From NCBI RefSeq assembly GCF_003052585.1, contig NZ_QASN01000017.1, forward strand, positions 310,001 to 374,000: DNA of 64,000 bases, given 5' to 3'. This document shows, piece after piece, positions 1 through 8,721 of the stretch. The first letter of the stretch is position 1, and each line of letters starts with the position of its first letter. A program made the translations under genes and the position numbers. Under the pieces are notes generated by a model. The model ran no database searches. It saw only the letters and a list, made by a program, of their open reading frames with translations, and was not told the DNA's origin. The stretch comes from Pseudomonas mangrovi. GTDB lineage: Bacteria > Pseudomonadota > Gammaproteobacteria > Pseudomonadales > Pseudomonadaceae.

Positions 1-861
1 CGAGTGCACGCCCATCTGCACCAGCCGCTCGACGTGCTGCACCGCGCGCAGATCCTTGGAATTCATGATGTAGGTGCCGTGCTCGTCCTCGAAGGCCTCC
101 ATCAGCTCGCCGGGACGGTTGCTCTCCTCGAGCAGGAACACCTGGTCGGTGGGAGCACCCGCCCCCAGCGTCGGTTCGATCTGCTGCAACGGGATCGGCT
201 GGTACTGCTGGACGATGTTGCCCAACTCGTCTTCCTTGCCCTCGTGGGCCTTGTATTCCCAGCGGCAGGCATTGGTGCAGGTGCCCTGGTTGGGGTCGCG
301 CTTGTTGATGTAGCCGGACAGCAGGCAGCGGCCGGAATAGGCCATGCACAGCGCGCCGTGGACGAACACCTCCAGCTCCATGCCCGGCACCTGCTCGCGG
401 ATCTCGCCGATCTCCTCCAGCGACAGCTCGCGCGACAGGATCACCCGGCTCACGCCCTGGCTTTCCCAGAACTTCACCGTCGCCCAGTTGACCGCGTTGG
501 CCTGCACCGAGAGGTGAATGGTCTGCTGCGGGAAGTGCTGGCGCACCAGCATGATCAGCCCCGGGTCGGACATGATCAGCGCATCCGGTCCCATCGCCAC
601 CACCGGCTCGAGGTCCTTGATGAAGGTCTTCAGCTTGGCGTTGTGCGGGGCGATGTTGACCACCACGTAGAACTGCTTGCCCTGGGCGTGTGCCTCCTGG
701 ATGCCGAGCGCCAGGTTGGCGTGGTCGAACTCGTTGTTGCGCACCCGCAGGCTGTAGCGCGGCTGCCCGGCGTAGACCGCGTCGGCGCCGTAGGCGAAGG
801 CATAGCGCATGGACTTGAGCGTGCCGGCGGGCGACAGCAGTTCGGGACGGAAGGTGCTCAT
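1..861 (-). CDS. trhP: Peptidase U32-family tRNA hydroxylation protein TrhP/YegQ (partial)
   Basis: The minus strand is open from the ATG to the left window edge, giving the first 287 residues. They begin MSTFRPELLSPAGTLKSM and include YGADAVYAGQPRYSLR, the motif HGALCMAYSGRCLLSGY and a Cys pair in GTCTNACRWEY. These are hallmarks of the U32/YegQ family, which with TrhO makes 5-hydroxyuridine at the wobble position of tRNAs. The E. coli protein is about 450 residues, so roughly a third is missing beyond the edge. The start is the first Met before the conserved PELLSPAG motif. Function follows from the family and the conserved Cys residues; nothing in the neighbourhood adds information. Confidence 0.9.
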   Translation of the reverse strand, partial: MSTFRPELLSPAGTLKSMRYAFAYGADAVYAGQPRYSLRVRNNEFDHANLALGIQEAHAQGKQFYVVVNIAPHNAKLKTFIKDLEPVVAMGPDALIMSDPGLIMLVRQHFPQQTIHLSVQANAVNWATVKFWESQGVSRVILSRELSLEEIGEIREQVPGMELEVFVHGALCMAYSGRCLLSGYINKRDPNQGTCTNACRWEYKAHEGKEDELGNIVQQYQPIPLQQIEPTLGAGAPTDQVFLLEESNRPGELMEAFEDEHGTYIMNSKDLRAVQHVERLVQMGVHS

Positions 862-992
862 GGCGAAGGGCTCTGGTATTGCGAGGGGCGCGATTCTACT
901 GCTTTTGCACAGTTTTTGAGCAACTCGCGCCCAACCGTTCAGGCCCTGAGATTCGATACATGTTCGAGCCCCCGCGCAGCCGGACCCCGCCG

Positions 993-2027
993 CTACACCC
1001 TGATCAACTCCCGCGCCGCACTCGGCGACAGGCCGGTCCAGCGTTTGAACGAGCGGCGGAAGTTGGTGGCGTCGTGGAAGCGCAGGTGGCTGGCGACCTG
1101 GTCATTGCCGAAGCCGTGCACCTGGTAGAGGTAGAGGGCGACGTCCAGGCGCACCCGGTCGAGCTGTTCCTGGTAGCTGCTCTGGTGTTTCTTCAACTTG
1201 CGCTTGAGGGTCGCCGGGCTCATGCCGAAGGCCTCGGCGGCGCGCTCCAGGCTCGGAGCCTCGCGTACGTGGCGCAGCAGCCAGCGGTTCAGGCAGTCGA
1301 GCAGTCCGGCCGGACCTTCCAGCGCGCACAGCGCCTCGCGCGCCTGGCGCGCAGCGACCGCTGCGGAGGTCTGTGCCGCCTGGGGCCAGGGCCGGGTCAG
1401 GTATTCGCGTGGCAGACGCAGCAGATCGCAGGGGCCGGCGAAGTGCAGGTCTTCGCCCAGGTGTACCCAGTACTGCTCGATCTGCCGCGGCCGCGCCCGA
1501 CGCAGGTGGAAGCGCCAGGGCAGGTGCTCACCGCCCAGGCGTCGGCTCATCGCCACCACCGCCGCCATGCTGGCTTCGAGCAGGAAGTCGAGCTGCTCGC
1601 CGGCGCCACAGGCGTCATGCCAGCTCAGGTAGGCGTAGTCGGCATCCATTACCAGGCGCGGGGCAAGTAGCGGAGTGAGTAGCGCGCGCAACTCCACCAG
1701 CAGCGCCAGCGCTTCGCCCAGATTGGCGGCCAGCGCCAGCGCCTGGCTGGCCGCGCCCTGGTGGCCGGGCAGCAGGCGCTGACCAAAGAGGAACGCCGAA
1801 TCGTCGGCATCCAGCAACTGGCGGGCGTTGCCGATGAGCCGTAGGTACTGCTCGGGGCTGATGCGCAGCTGGCCGGCGAGGATGTCCTCATGAAACACGC
1901 CGACCCCACGCAGCAGCTTGTGGCTGTTGATACCCCGCCCCAGACACAGGTCGATCAGTACCGCCGGCTGCTGATGCGCGGCGATCAGCCGGCTGTCGCG
2001 CTCGTACCAGCGCCGCGCGATGGTCAT
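993..2027 (-). CDS. AraC-family transcriptional regulator
   Basis: This 344-residue protein has the architecture of OruR/ArgR-type AraC regulators. The N-terminal ~230 residues look like an Arabinose_bd-type effector domain. The C-terminal ~95 residues hold the double helix-turn-helix: SLERAAEAFGMSPATLKRKLKKH, then DQVASHLRFHDATNFRRSFKRWTGLSP, which is the typical second helix-turn-helix with the FRRSFKRWTG signature. It begins 4 bp after the stop of the GGDEF-like gene on the same strand, so the two are probably co-transcribed. The effector and targets are unknown. It does not face the phosphate cluster directly, so I do not link it to that. Confidence 0.9.
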   Translation of the reverse strand: MTIARRWYERDSRLIAAHQQPAVLIDLCLGRGINSHKLLRGVGVFHEDILAGQLRISPEQYLRLIGNARQLLDADDSAFLFGQRLLPGHQGAASQALALAANLGEALALLVELRALLTPLLAPRLVMDADYAYLSWHDACGAGEQLDFLLEASMAAVVAMSRRLGGEHLPWRFHLRRARPRQIEQYWVHLGEDLHFAGPCDLLRLPREYLTRPWPQAAQTSAAVAARQAREALCALEGPAGLLDCLNRWLLRHVREAPSLERAAEAFGMSPATLKRKLKKHQSSYQEQLDRVRLDVALYLYQVHGFGNDQVASHLRFHDATNFRRSFKRWTGLSPSAARELIRV

Positions 2028-2031
2028 GGCC

Positions 2032-2946
2032 TCAGGCGCTCAGCGCCAGCGGCCGCTTGGCCCGCTCCAGCGCCTGGTTGAGACGCGCCAGCAGCGTCTC
2101 GGCGTCCTCCTCCAGCGCCATTGCGCAGGCCACGCTGGCGCGCAGTTGCAGTCGCTCGCCATGCTGGCGACTGCGGTGTGCCAGGCTCGCCACTGCCAGG
2201 CGCAGTTCCTCGGCGATCTGCCGCGCCTGGCTCTCACCGGTATCCGGCAACAGCGCGACGAAGCGATCCCCGGCCAGACGGCAGAGCAGATCCTGCCGGC
2301 GCAGGTTGAGCAGCAGCAATTGCGTCAGCGCCTGCAGCACCGCATCACCCTCGGCGTGGCCGAAGCGCTGGTTGAGGCTGTCGAAGTCGTCCAGATCGAT
2401 GGCGACCAGCGACAGTGGTCGCTGCTGGCGGCGACTTTCGACCAGCTCCAGCTCGATCTGCCGGCGCAGGTAGTCGGCGGTGCCCAGCGGGATCAGCTTG
2501 TCGAACTGACGGTGTTCGCGGAACAGCCGCTCGCGCTTTTCCAGCTGGACGCTGATTGCCAGCTGCTCGTGGTGCCAGTGGTAGATGCCCCAGGTCAGCA
2601 GGACCAGCCCGACCGGCATCGGCAGCGACTCCAGCCAGTGGTCCCAGACGATGCTCTCGGGCATGCGCACGAACTCATCCAGCAGGTCGATCCACCAGGA
2701 AAAGAACACGCAGCCCAGTCCCAGCGCCAACAGGTTGGTGACCCGCCCGGCCGGCCGGCTCTTGAGGATCAGGCCCAGCCAGGCCAGGGCAAGAAAGGCC
2801 GAGCCGCCCTCGCCGAGGATGTCCAGCCAGACCCACTCGGTAATGCCCTTGAGGTCGCCGACGGCCAGGTGCAGCAGCAGGCCGAGGTTGGCCGCCAGCA
2901 GCAGGGCGAGGAATTTCAGGCGATGCAGCCGCAGCAGGGTCGGCAT
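2032..2946 (-). CDS. Membrane protein with degenerate GGDEF domain
   Basis: I chose the ATG giving 304 residues (MPTLLRLHRLKFLALLL) rather than an upstream in-frame start, because it follows a GGAG ribosome site and opens with a transmembrane helix. The first ~135 residues contain about four hydrophobic segments, then a linker EKRERLFREHRQFDKLIPLGTAD, then a GGDEF-family domain (LSLVAIDLDDFDSLNQRFGHAEGDAVL). The signature loop reads AGDRF instead of GGDEF. The second Gly and the Asp are kept but the catalytic Glu is Arg, so cyclase activity is doubtful. It may bind GTP or act as a sensor. It is transcribed divergently from the TonB receptor and probably together with the AraC gene. Confidence 0.88.
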   Translation of the reverse strand: MPTLLRLHRLKFLALLLAANLGLLLHLAVGDLKGITEWVWLDILGEGGSAFLALAWLGLILKSRPAGRVTNLLALGLGCVFFSWWIDLLDEFVRMPESIVWDHWLESLPMPVGLVLLTWGIYHWHHEQLAISVQLEKRERLFREHRQFDKLIPLGTADYLRRQIELELVESRRQQRPLSLVAIDLDDFDSLNQRFGHAEGDAVLQALTQLLLLNLRRQDLLCRLAGDRFVALLPDTGESQARQIAEELRLAVASLAHRSRQHGERLQLRASVACAMALEEDAETLLARLNQALERAKRPLALSA

Positions 2947-3393
2947 GGTCGGGCTCCGCGAGGTTCGAAGGCGCCCAGCGAAACAGAGGCAGATGACGGT
3001 TTGGTTGCAGGGGTGGGGGTCAAATGGGCTCAGGGCATTGACGGATTTTTTTCGCCGAGCCCGGCTGACGGCATACGGCCTGATCGCTCTGCGCTGATCG
3101 TTCCGAGGCGGCAGCGCGTTGCCGGGACGAGTTACTTCAGCTGGTATCCACGCTCCTGCGTGGGCGTCCATCCGGGGACGCTCAACAACGACGCGAAATG
3201 GCCGGAGCCATCCACCAATACACTTCCTACAGGGGTCATTCGAGCGCATTTCCCTCGCCGAACCCCATCAAACCCGGCCAAAACAGGCGCTCCAGCGCAG
3301 GCCTGTCACGCAACCGTCATCCGCGCTTCCCAGCATCCGCTCCGTTCGCCGGCCCTTGCCCCGGCACCGACCTTTCTCGATGGGGAGCACGAC
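2947..3393. promoter_or_regulatory. Divergent promoter region between GGDEF-like gene and TonB receptor
   Basis: This 447-bp gene-free stretch separates divergently transcribed genes. Open frames run through it on both strands but have no sensible starts or family similarity. The recognisable elements are the PhoB box listed separately and a GGGGAG ribosome site 6 bp before the receptor ATG. I see no terminator or RNA gene. Confidence 0.6.
3303..3320 (+). promoter_or_regulatory. PhoB box (Pho box) upstream of the TonB receptor operon
   Basis: Two 7-bp direct repeats CTGTCAC and CCGTCAT are separated by 4 bp (GCAA). This matches the PhoB consensus CTGTCAT-N4-CTGTCAT at 12 of 14 positions with the correct 11-bp period. 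It lies 74 bp upstream of the receptor ATG, a normal distance for a PhoB-activated promoter, and precedes genes for phytase and PhoX. The functional assignment is inferred from motif plus context. Confidence 0.82.
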
Positions 3394-5919
3394 ATGGACA
3401 GATACCGCCTCACCGCCCGCCGCGCGGGCTTTCATTTCAGCGCCCTGGCGCTGGCCCTGCTGGGTTTGCCGCTGGTAGCCAGCGCGCAGCCGGCCGCCGA
3501 GCACGTCAACGTGGTCGGCCAGGCCGCCAGCATCGACAAGTCGCTCAAGGAGCAGCGCCGCTCGGACAGCGTCAAGAGCGTGGTCAGCGCCGACGGTGTC
3601 GCGCAGTTGCCGGACGAGAACGTCGCCGAGGCGGTGCAGCGCCTGCCCGGGGTGAGCGTCGAGCGCGACCAGGGCGAAGGGCGCTTCGTCAGCGTGCGCG
3701 GCCTCGGCCCGGACCTCAACAGCGTGAGCATCAATGGCACCGTCATTCCCTCACCCAACGCCGACAGCCGTGCCGTCGCGCTCGACGTGCTGCCCGCCGA
3801 GCTGGTGCAGTCGCTGTCGGTGGTCAAGACCCTGACCCCGGACATGGACGCCAACTCCCTCGGCGGCACCGTCGAGGTGGAAAGCCTCTCGGCCTTCGAT
3901 CACGACGGCCTGTTCTACACGCTCAGCGGCGAAGGCAGCCACGATGACAACACCGACGAGCACAGCCCCAAGCTCTCCGGCGCGTTCAGCCAGCGTTTCA
4001 GCCTCGGCGGCGGCCAGGACAACTTCGGTGTGGCCCTGGCGGGCACCTGGGGTGAGCGTGACTTCGGCTCGGACAACGTCGAGACCGGTGGCGCCTGGGA
4101 CTTCACCGATGGCGCCCGGCTGGAGGAAGCGGAACAGCGCGACTACCGCATCACCCGCGAGCGCAGTGGCCTGGGCATCAACGTCGATTACCGCCCGGAC
4201 GACTACTCCAGCTACTACCTGCGCACGCTCTACAGCCGCTTCAAGGACAGCGAGACGCGCAATGCCGCGGGCCTGGAGTTCGCCGATGCACAGGCCGCCG
4301 GTACCCTGGGCGACGCCGAGGGCTGGCGCGAACTGAAGGAGCGCGAGGAAACCCAGACCATCCAGTCCTACGTGTTCGGCGGCGAGCGCCTGCTGGGCGC
4401 CTGGACCCTGGCCGGCCAGGCCGGCTACAGCCGTTCCGGCGAACGCACGCCGGGGCATATCGCCGGCGCCACCTTCGAGGGTGACGACGACTTCACCGAT
4501 GCGGGCTTCTTCAGCAGCCGCAAGCCGGTACTGACCGCAGGCAGCGCCTTCTATGACCCGGCCGCGTTCGTGCTCGACGAGGTCGAGTGGGCCGAGCAGG
4601 ACACCACCGACACCGAGAAGAACATCAAGCTCGATCTGGCCCGCGACTACGAGCTCAGCGGCCAGGCCGCCCAAGTCAAGTTCGGCGGCAAGCTCAGCCG
4701 CCGCGACAAGGACAACGACACCGAGGTCTGGACCTACGAGGACTTCGACACCTTCGGCATCACGGATGACGAGCTGCTGCTCTCCAACTACCTCAAGGGG
4801 CGTGTCGACTACGGCCTCGGCGCGTTCGGCCCCGGCATCAGCGGCAAGGCGGTCGAGGCGCTGCTCGACAGGCTCGACGCCGGCAATTTCTACAACGAGG
4901 AAGAGTCGCGCATCGGCGACTTCAGCATCAGCGAAGACATCAACGCCGCCTACCTGATGAACAGCGTCGACATCGATGATCTGCGCCTGATCGCCGGGGT
5001 GCGCTACGAGGGCACCCGCCAGCGCTCCAAGGGCACCGGGCTGCGCGACGGCGTATTCGAGAGCACCGACAACCAGAACGACTACCACCACTGGCTGCCC
5101 GGGCTGCATGCCCGATACCAGCTGGACAAGAACACCCAGCTGCGCGCGGCCTGGACCAACAGCGTGGTGCGCCCGACCTTCGAGCAGATCGCCCCGGGCT
5201 TCCTGATCGATGGCGACGAAGCCGCGTTCGGCAACCCGGACCTGAAGCCGCTGGAATCGAGCAACATCGACCTGGGTATCGAACACTACCTGGGGCGCGC
5301 CGGCGTGGTGTCGGCGTTCGTCTTCTACAAGGACATCGACAACTTCGTCTACAACACCGACCTGGCCGGCACCGGTGCCTGGGTGGCGTTCGACGAGGCA
5401 GCGACCTTCGCCAATGGCGACTCGGCAAAACTCTACGGTCTGGAACTGGCCTGGTCGCAGAAGTTCGACTGGCTGCCGGCGCCGTGGAACGGCGTGCTGG
5501 TTGGCGCCAACGCCACCTTCAGCCGCTCGGATGCGAGCATCAGCGGCTTCGACGCCGCCAGCGGCCTGCAACGCAAGCGCGACATCGACCTGCCGTTCCA
5601 GTCCGACAGCGTCGGCAACCTGATGCTCGGCTGGGAGAACGACCAGCTCAGCCTGCGCCTGTCGGCCAACTACAAGTCCGACGCGCTCTACGAGGTCGCC
5701 TCCATCAGCGAGCCGTTCCGCGACACCCGGGTCGACGACCAGCTGTTCGTCGATTTCAGCGCCCGCTACAACCTGACGCCCGAACTGCAACTGTCGTTCG
5801 AGGCGCAGAACCTCACCGACGAGCACTACTACACCTACACCGGCAGCCGTCGCTACAACGCCCAGTACGAGGAATATGGCCCGAGCTACAAGCTCGGCCT
5901 GACCCTCTCGCATTTCTGA
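3394..5919 (+). CDS. TonB-dependent outer-membrane receptor (organophosphate/phytate-linked)
   Basis: This 841-residue receptor has a cleavable signal peptide (MDRYRLTARRAGF..., cut near ASA-QPA at residue 31). A plug domain at residues ~50-180 carries LPDENVAEAVQRLPGVSVERDQGEGR, the RFVSVRGLG motif, VSINGT and SLGGTVEV. A large 22-strand barrel ends in the aromatic C-terminus LSHF. The plug resembles the TonB-Xanth-Caul receptor subfamily, which often imports complex substrates. I placed the start at the ATG 6 bp after GGGGAG, not at in-frame starts far upstream. A Pho box precedes it and a phytase, ExbB/ExbD/TonB and PhoX follow. I infer that it imports inositol phosphates or another phosphoester under phosphate limitation. 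The substrate is not proven by sequence. Confidence 0.9.
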   Translation: MDRYRLTARRAGFHFSALALALLGLPLVASAQPAAEHVNVVGQAASIDKSLKEQRRSDSVKSVVSADGVAQLPDENVAEAVQRLPGVSVERDQGEGRFVSVRGLGPDLNSVSINGTVIPSPNADSRAVALDVLPAELVQSLSVVKTLTPDMDANSLGGTVEVESLSAFDHDGLFYTLSGEGSHDDNTDEHSPKLSGAFSQRFSLGGGQDNFGVALAGTWGERDFGSDNVETGGAWDFTDGARLEEAEQRDYRITRERSGLGINVDYRPDDYSSYYLRTLYSRFKDSETRNAAGLEFADAQAAGTLGDAEGWRELKEREETQTIQSYVFGGERLLGAWTLAGQAGYSRSGERTPGHIAGATFEGDDDFTDAGFFSSRKPVLTAGSAFYDPAAFVLDEVEWAEQDTTDTEKNIKLDLARDYELSGQAAQVKFGGKLSRRDKDNDTEVWTYEDFDTFGITDDELLLSNYLKGRVDYGLGAFGPGISGKAVEALLDRLDAGNFYNEEESRIGDFSISEDINAAYLMNSVDIDDLRLIAGVRYEGTRQRSKGTGLRDGVFESTDNQNDYHHWLPGLHARYQLDKNTQLRAAWTNSVVRPTFEQIAPGFLIDGDEAAFGNPDLKPLESSNIDLGIEHYLGRAGVVSAFVFYKDIDNFVYNTDLAGTGAWVAFDEAATFANGDSAKLYGLELAWSQKFDWLPAPWNGVLVGANATFSRSDASISGFDAASGLQRKRDIDLPFQSDSVGNLMLGWENDQLSLRLSANYKSDALYEVASISEPFRDTRVDDQLFVDFSARYNLTPELQLSFEAQNLTDEHYYTYTGSRRYNAQYEEYGPSYKLGLTLSHF

Positions 5920-5926
5920 CGCCCGC

Positions 5927-5951
5927 GCCCGTGCCGCTGACAGGCACGGGC
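5927..5951 (+). other. Intercistronic hairpin between receptor and phytase genes
   Basis: A perfect 9-bp inverted repeat (GCCCGTGCC / GGCACGGGC) with a 7-nt loop starts 7 nt after the receptor stop. It has no following T-run, so it is unlikely to be a strong terminator. It could stabilise the receptor transcript end or give partial attenuation before the phytase gene. Confidence 0.6.
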
Positions 5952-5983
5952 CTGTCCCGCTCGATGACAAGGATCTACCCCTG

Positions 5984-7918
5984 ATGAACCCCCTGTTCAG
6001 CCGTTCCCTGCTGCTCGCCGCCCTCGTTCTGGCTGGCTGCGAGCGCTTCCCCACGCCAGGCGCCGCGACGCCGGCGCTGAGCCTGTCACCCTGGGGCGCC
6101 TCCGCCCAGGTGCGCGCCGAAGACCTGCGCTTTGCTCCCGATGAAGTGGCCGAAGGCCGCAACCTGCGCCTGGCCGCCAGCGAGAAGCGCGGCCTGCTGC
6201 TGCTCGACGCCGACGGCAACGAACGCGCGCGCCTGCCCGGCAGCTTCAGCACCCTCGACGTGCGCGCCCAGGGCGCCCAGCTGCAGATCGCCAGCATCGA
6301 CAGCGCCAGCCAGCGTCCGCTGCTGGTGGCCCTCGACCCGAGCAGCGGCGAGTGGCAGGCGCCGCTACTGCTGCCGGCGCGCGACTACGCCCTGAGCGGC
6401 CTGTGCCTGTTCCGCGATGACGCGCGCAACCTGCACCTGTTCCTGCTCGGCGAGGATGGCCAGGGCGAGCAATGGCTGGTCGGCGACAGCCGCGGCCTGC
6501 TCGGTGAAGCCCGCCGGGTGCGCGGCCTGCCGCTGCCGCCGCAGGCCGAGTACTGCCAGGTCGACGACGCCAGCCAGCAGTTGTTCGTCAACGAGGAAGG
6601 GGTCGGCCTGTGGGCCTATCCGGCGCATCCGGAAGCCGAGAATGCGCGCCGTCCGGTCGACCTGCTGGGACCGTTCGGCGGGCTGAGCAAGAGTGTCGCC
6701 GGCATGGCCGCCGTGCCCGGCGGGCTGCTCGCGCTCGACGCCGAGGACGCCGCGCTGCACCTCTATCAACAGCAGGACGACCGCTGGCAGCGTGTGGCCC
6801 GGCTGCCGCTGGACGGCCTCGCCGAACCGGAGCGGCTGTCCGTGCGCAGCAGCGCAGAGGGGCTGGAGCTGCTGCTGCAGGACGACGACAACGGGCGCTT
6901 CTACCAGGGCCGGCTGGCCTGGGCGGCGCAACCGCTGGCGTTGCCGCCGACGCTGCCGGCTGTCGCGCCGCTGCGTCAGAGCGAGCCGGTCGGCCGCCAC
7001 GGCGATGCCGCCGATGACCCGGCGATCTGGGTGCATCCGCAGGACCCGTCCCGCTCGCGGGTGCTCGGCACCAACAAGAAACAGGGCCTGCTCGCCTATG
7101 ACCTCGACGGCAGGCTGGTCCAGGACCTGCCGGTCGGGCGGCTGAACAACGTCGATCTGCGTGCCGGCTTCAGTCTCGCCGGCGAGACGGTAGACCTGGC
7201 GGTGGCCAGCAACCGGGACCACAACAGCATCAGCGTGTTCGCCATCGACCGCGCCAGCGGCGAGCTGCGCGAGGCCGGCGAGATCCGCACGCCACTCAAG
7301 GAAATCTACGGCATCTGTCTGTTCCAGCCGGCGCCCGGCCAGCTTTACGCCTTCGCCAACGGCAAGGACGGCAGCTTCCTGCAGTACCGCCTGCAGGCCG
7401 CCGGCAGCCAGGTGCGCGGCGAGCAGGTGCGCCGCTTCAAGGTCGACAGCCAGCCCGAGGGCTGCGTCGCCGACGACGAGCGCCAGCGCCTGTTCATCGG
7501 CGAAGAAGATGTCGGCATCTGGGCAGTGGATGCCCGCGCAGACGCCGAGGCGCAGCTCACCTCGGTGATGCAGGTCGGCGAGGTGCTCAAGGCCGACGTC
7601 GAGGGCCTTGCGCTGTACCAGTCCGCGGGGCATGACTACCTGATCGTCTCCAGCCAGGGCAACGACAGCTACCTGGTGCTCGACGCCCAGCCTCCCTTCG
7701 CCCTGCGCGGTGCGTTTCGCGTCGGCATGAATGGCGCCCTGGGTATCGACGGCGCCTCCGAGACCGACGGCCTGGAAGTCACCGCGGCCAATCTCGGCGG
7801 GCCCTGGAGCGCCGGGATGCTGGTGGTGCAGGACGGCCGCAAGCGCATGCCCGAGCAGACCCAGAACTTCAAGTTCGTGCCCTGGAGCGGAATCGCCCGG
7901 ACCCTGCAACCGGACTGA
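5984..7918 (+). CDS. Dual-domain beta-propeller phytase (3-phytase), lipoprotein
   Basis: This 644-residue protein has a lipoprotein signal (LLAALVLAGC, lipid Cys ~19). The C-terminal half (~325-644) is a beta-propeller phytase domain with DAADDPAIWVHP, GTNKKQGLLAYDLDG, SQPEGCVADDERQRLFIGEED and NDSYLVLD, the calcium/phosphate-binding signatures of this family. Residues ~30-320 are a diverged copy of the same fold: EKRGLLLLDADGNERARLP parallels NKKQGLLAYDLDG, and QAEYCQVDDASQQLFVNEEGVGLWAY parallels the EGC motif. It lacks DDPAIW, so it is probably non-catalytic. The family hydrolyses phytate stepwise to lower inositol phosphates plus phosphate. Location between a TonB receptor and tonB genes suggests surface or periplasmic action in phosphate scavenging. 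Confidence 0.9.
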   Translation: MNPLFSRSLLLAALVLAGCERFPTPGAATPALSLSPWGASAQVRAEDLRFAPDEVAEGRNLRLAASEKRGLLLLDADGNERARLPGSFSTLDVRAQGAQLQIASIDSASQRPLLVALDPSSGEWQAPLLLPARDYALSGLCLFRDDARNLHLFLLGEDGQGEQWLVGDSRGLLGEARRVRGLPLPPQAEYCQVDDASQQLFVNEEGVGLWAYPAHPEAENARRPVDLLGPFGGLSKSVAGMAAVPGGLLALDAEDAALHLYQQQDDRWQRVARLPLDGLAEPERLSVRSSAEGLELLLQDDDNGRFYQGRLAWAAQPLALPPTLPAVAPLRQSEPVGRHGDAADDPAIWVHPQDPSRSRVLGTNKKQGLLAYDLDGRLVQDLPVGRLNNVDLRAGFSLAGETVDLAVASNRDHNSISVFAIDRASGELREAGEIRTPLKEIYGICLFQPAPGQLYAFANGKDGSFLQYRLQAAGSQVRGEQVRRFKVDSQPEGCVADDERQRLFIGEEDVGIWAVDARADAEAQLTSVMQVGEVLKADVEGLALYQSAGHDYLIVSSQGNDSYLVLDAQPPFALRGAFRVGMNGALGIDGASETDGLEVTAANLGGPWSAGMLVVQDGRKRMPEQTQNFKFVPWSGIARTLQPD

Positions 7919-7962
7919 CCCGGCTCGGTCATCAGTCGGTAACCGCAACGCCATAGAACAGA

Positions 7963-7986
7963 AGGCCCCCGCCAGGCGAGGGGCCT
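7963..7986 (+). other. Intercistronic hairpin between phytase and exbB genes
   Basis: AGGCCCC and GGGGCCT form a 7-bp stem with a 10-nt loop, ending 16 nt before the exbB ATG. No T-tract follows. It is the second such hairpin in this operon and may set expression steps between receptor, enzyme and energiser genes. Confidence 0.5.
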
Positions 7987-8002
7987 AACGGAGGACTTCA
8001 CG

Positions 8003-8710
8003 ATGCACGCCACCCTCGAACAGATGACCGTCTGGGGACTGATCAGCGAGGCCAGCCTGCTGGTCCAGCTGGTCATGCTGACCCTGGTGCTGGCTTCGCT
8101 CGCCAGCTGGTACCTGATCATCACCCGCAGCCTCGCCCTCGGCCGTTGCGACCGTTTGGGCAAGGTCTTCCTGCGTCGCACGCGCCAGACCCAGGAGCTG
8201 GCTCAGTTGTATCGCCAGGGCCAGGCGGAGAACGACCGCGATGCGGCGCTCGAGCGGATCTTCCGCGCCGGCTACGCCGAGTACGCGCAATTGCGCCGCG
8301 AGCCGGGCATCGCCGCGGACGCGGTGATCGACGGCGTCGAACGCCAGCTGCTGGTGGCCATCAGCGAGGAGGAGGAACGCCTCGCCCGCGGCCTGCCGCT
8401 GCTCGCCACGGTCGGCTCGGTGAGCCCCTACATCGGCCTGTTCGGCACGGTCTGGGGAATCATGAATTCCTTCATCGGCCTGTCCCAGGTGCAGCAGGCG
8501 ACGCTGTCCACGGTCGCGCCAGGCATCGCCGAGGCGCTGATCGCCACCGCCATCGGCCTGTTCGCGGCGATTCCCGCGGTGATTGCCTACAACCGCTTCT
8601 CCGCGCGCAGCGGCGTGCTCGGCGCGCGCTTCTACGCCTTCGGCAACGAGCTGCAGGGCCGCCTGCACCGCAGCCTGCAGACCTCGCCGAGCCTGGCCCA
8701 GGCGGCCTGA
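8003..8710 (+). CDS. exbB: ExbB/TolQ-family proton channel subunit
   Basis: This 235-residue inner-membrane protein belongs to the MotA/TolQ/ExbB family. One transmembrane helix lies at ~18-40 (LVQLVMLTLVLASLASWYLI). Two more at ~135-205 carry the conserved LLATVGSVSPYIGLFGTVWGIMNSF and GIAEALIATAIGLFAAIPAVIAYN motifs. Length and the VGSVSPYIGLFGTVWG motif are closer to TolQ than to long ExbB proteins. With the following TolR/ExbD-like and TonB genes it should form the proton-driven motor that energises the TonB receptor at the start of the operon. It follows the phytase after 84 bp. Confidence 0.9.
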   Translation: MHATLEQMTVWGLISEASLLVQLVMLTLVLASLASWYLIITRSLALGRCDRLGKVFLRRTRQTQELAQLYRQGQAENDRDAALERIFRAGYAEYAQLRREPGIAADAVIDGVERQLLVAISEEEERLARGLPLLATVGSVSPYIGLFGTVWGIMNSFIGLSQVQQATLSTVAPGIAEALIATAIGLFAAIPAVIAYNRFSARSGVLGARFYAFGNELQGRLHRSLQTSPSLAQAA

Positions 8711-8721
8711 GGAGCACAGCC

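Noticed and set aside
3751..6297. Long open frame (about 850 codons) on the minus strand opposite the TonB receptor
   Set aside because: Antisense reading frame caused by high GC third positions; no recognisable domains, while the plus strand encodes a complete receptor and phytase start.
7926..7943. PhoB-like repeat CGGTCAT-N4-CGGTAAC before exbB
   Set aside because: Only 10 of 14 matches, with the second half poor, and inside an apparent operon; not strong enough to call a second promoter.
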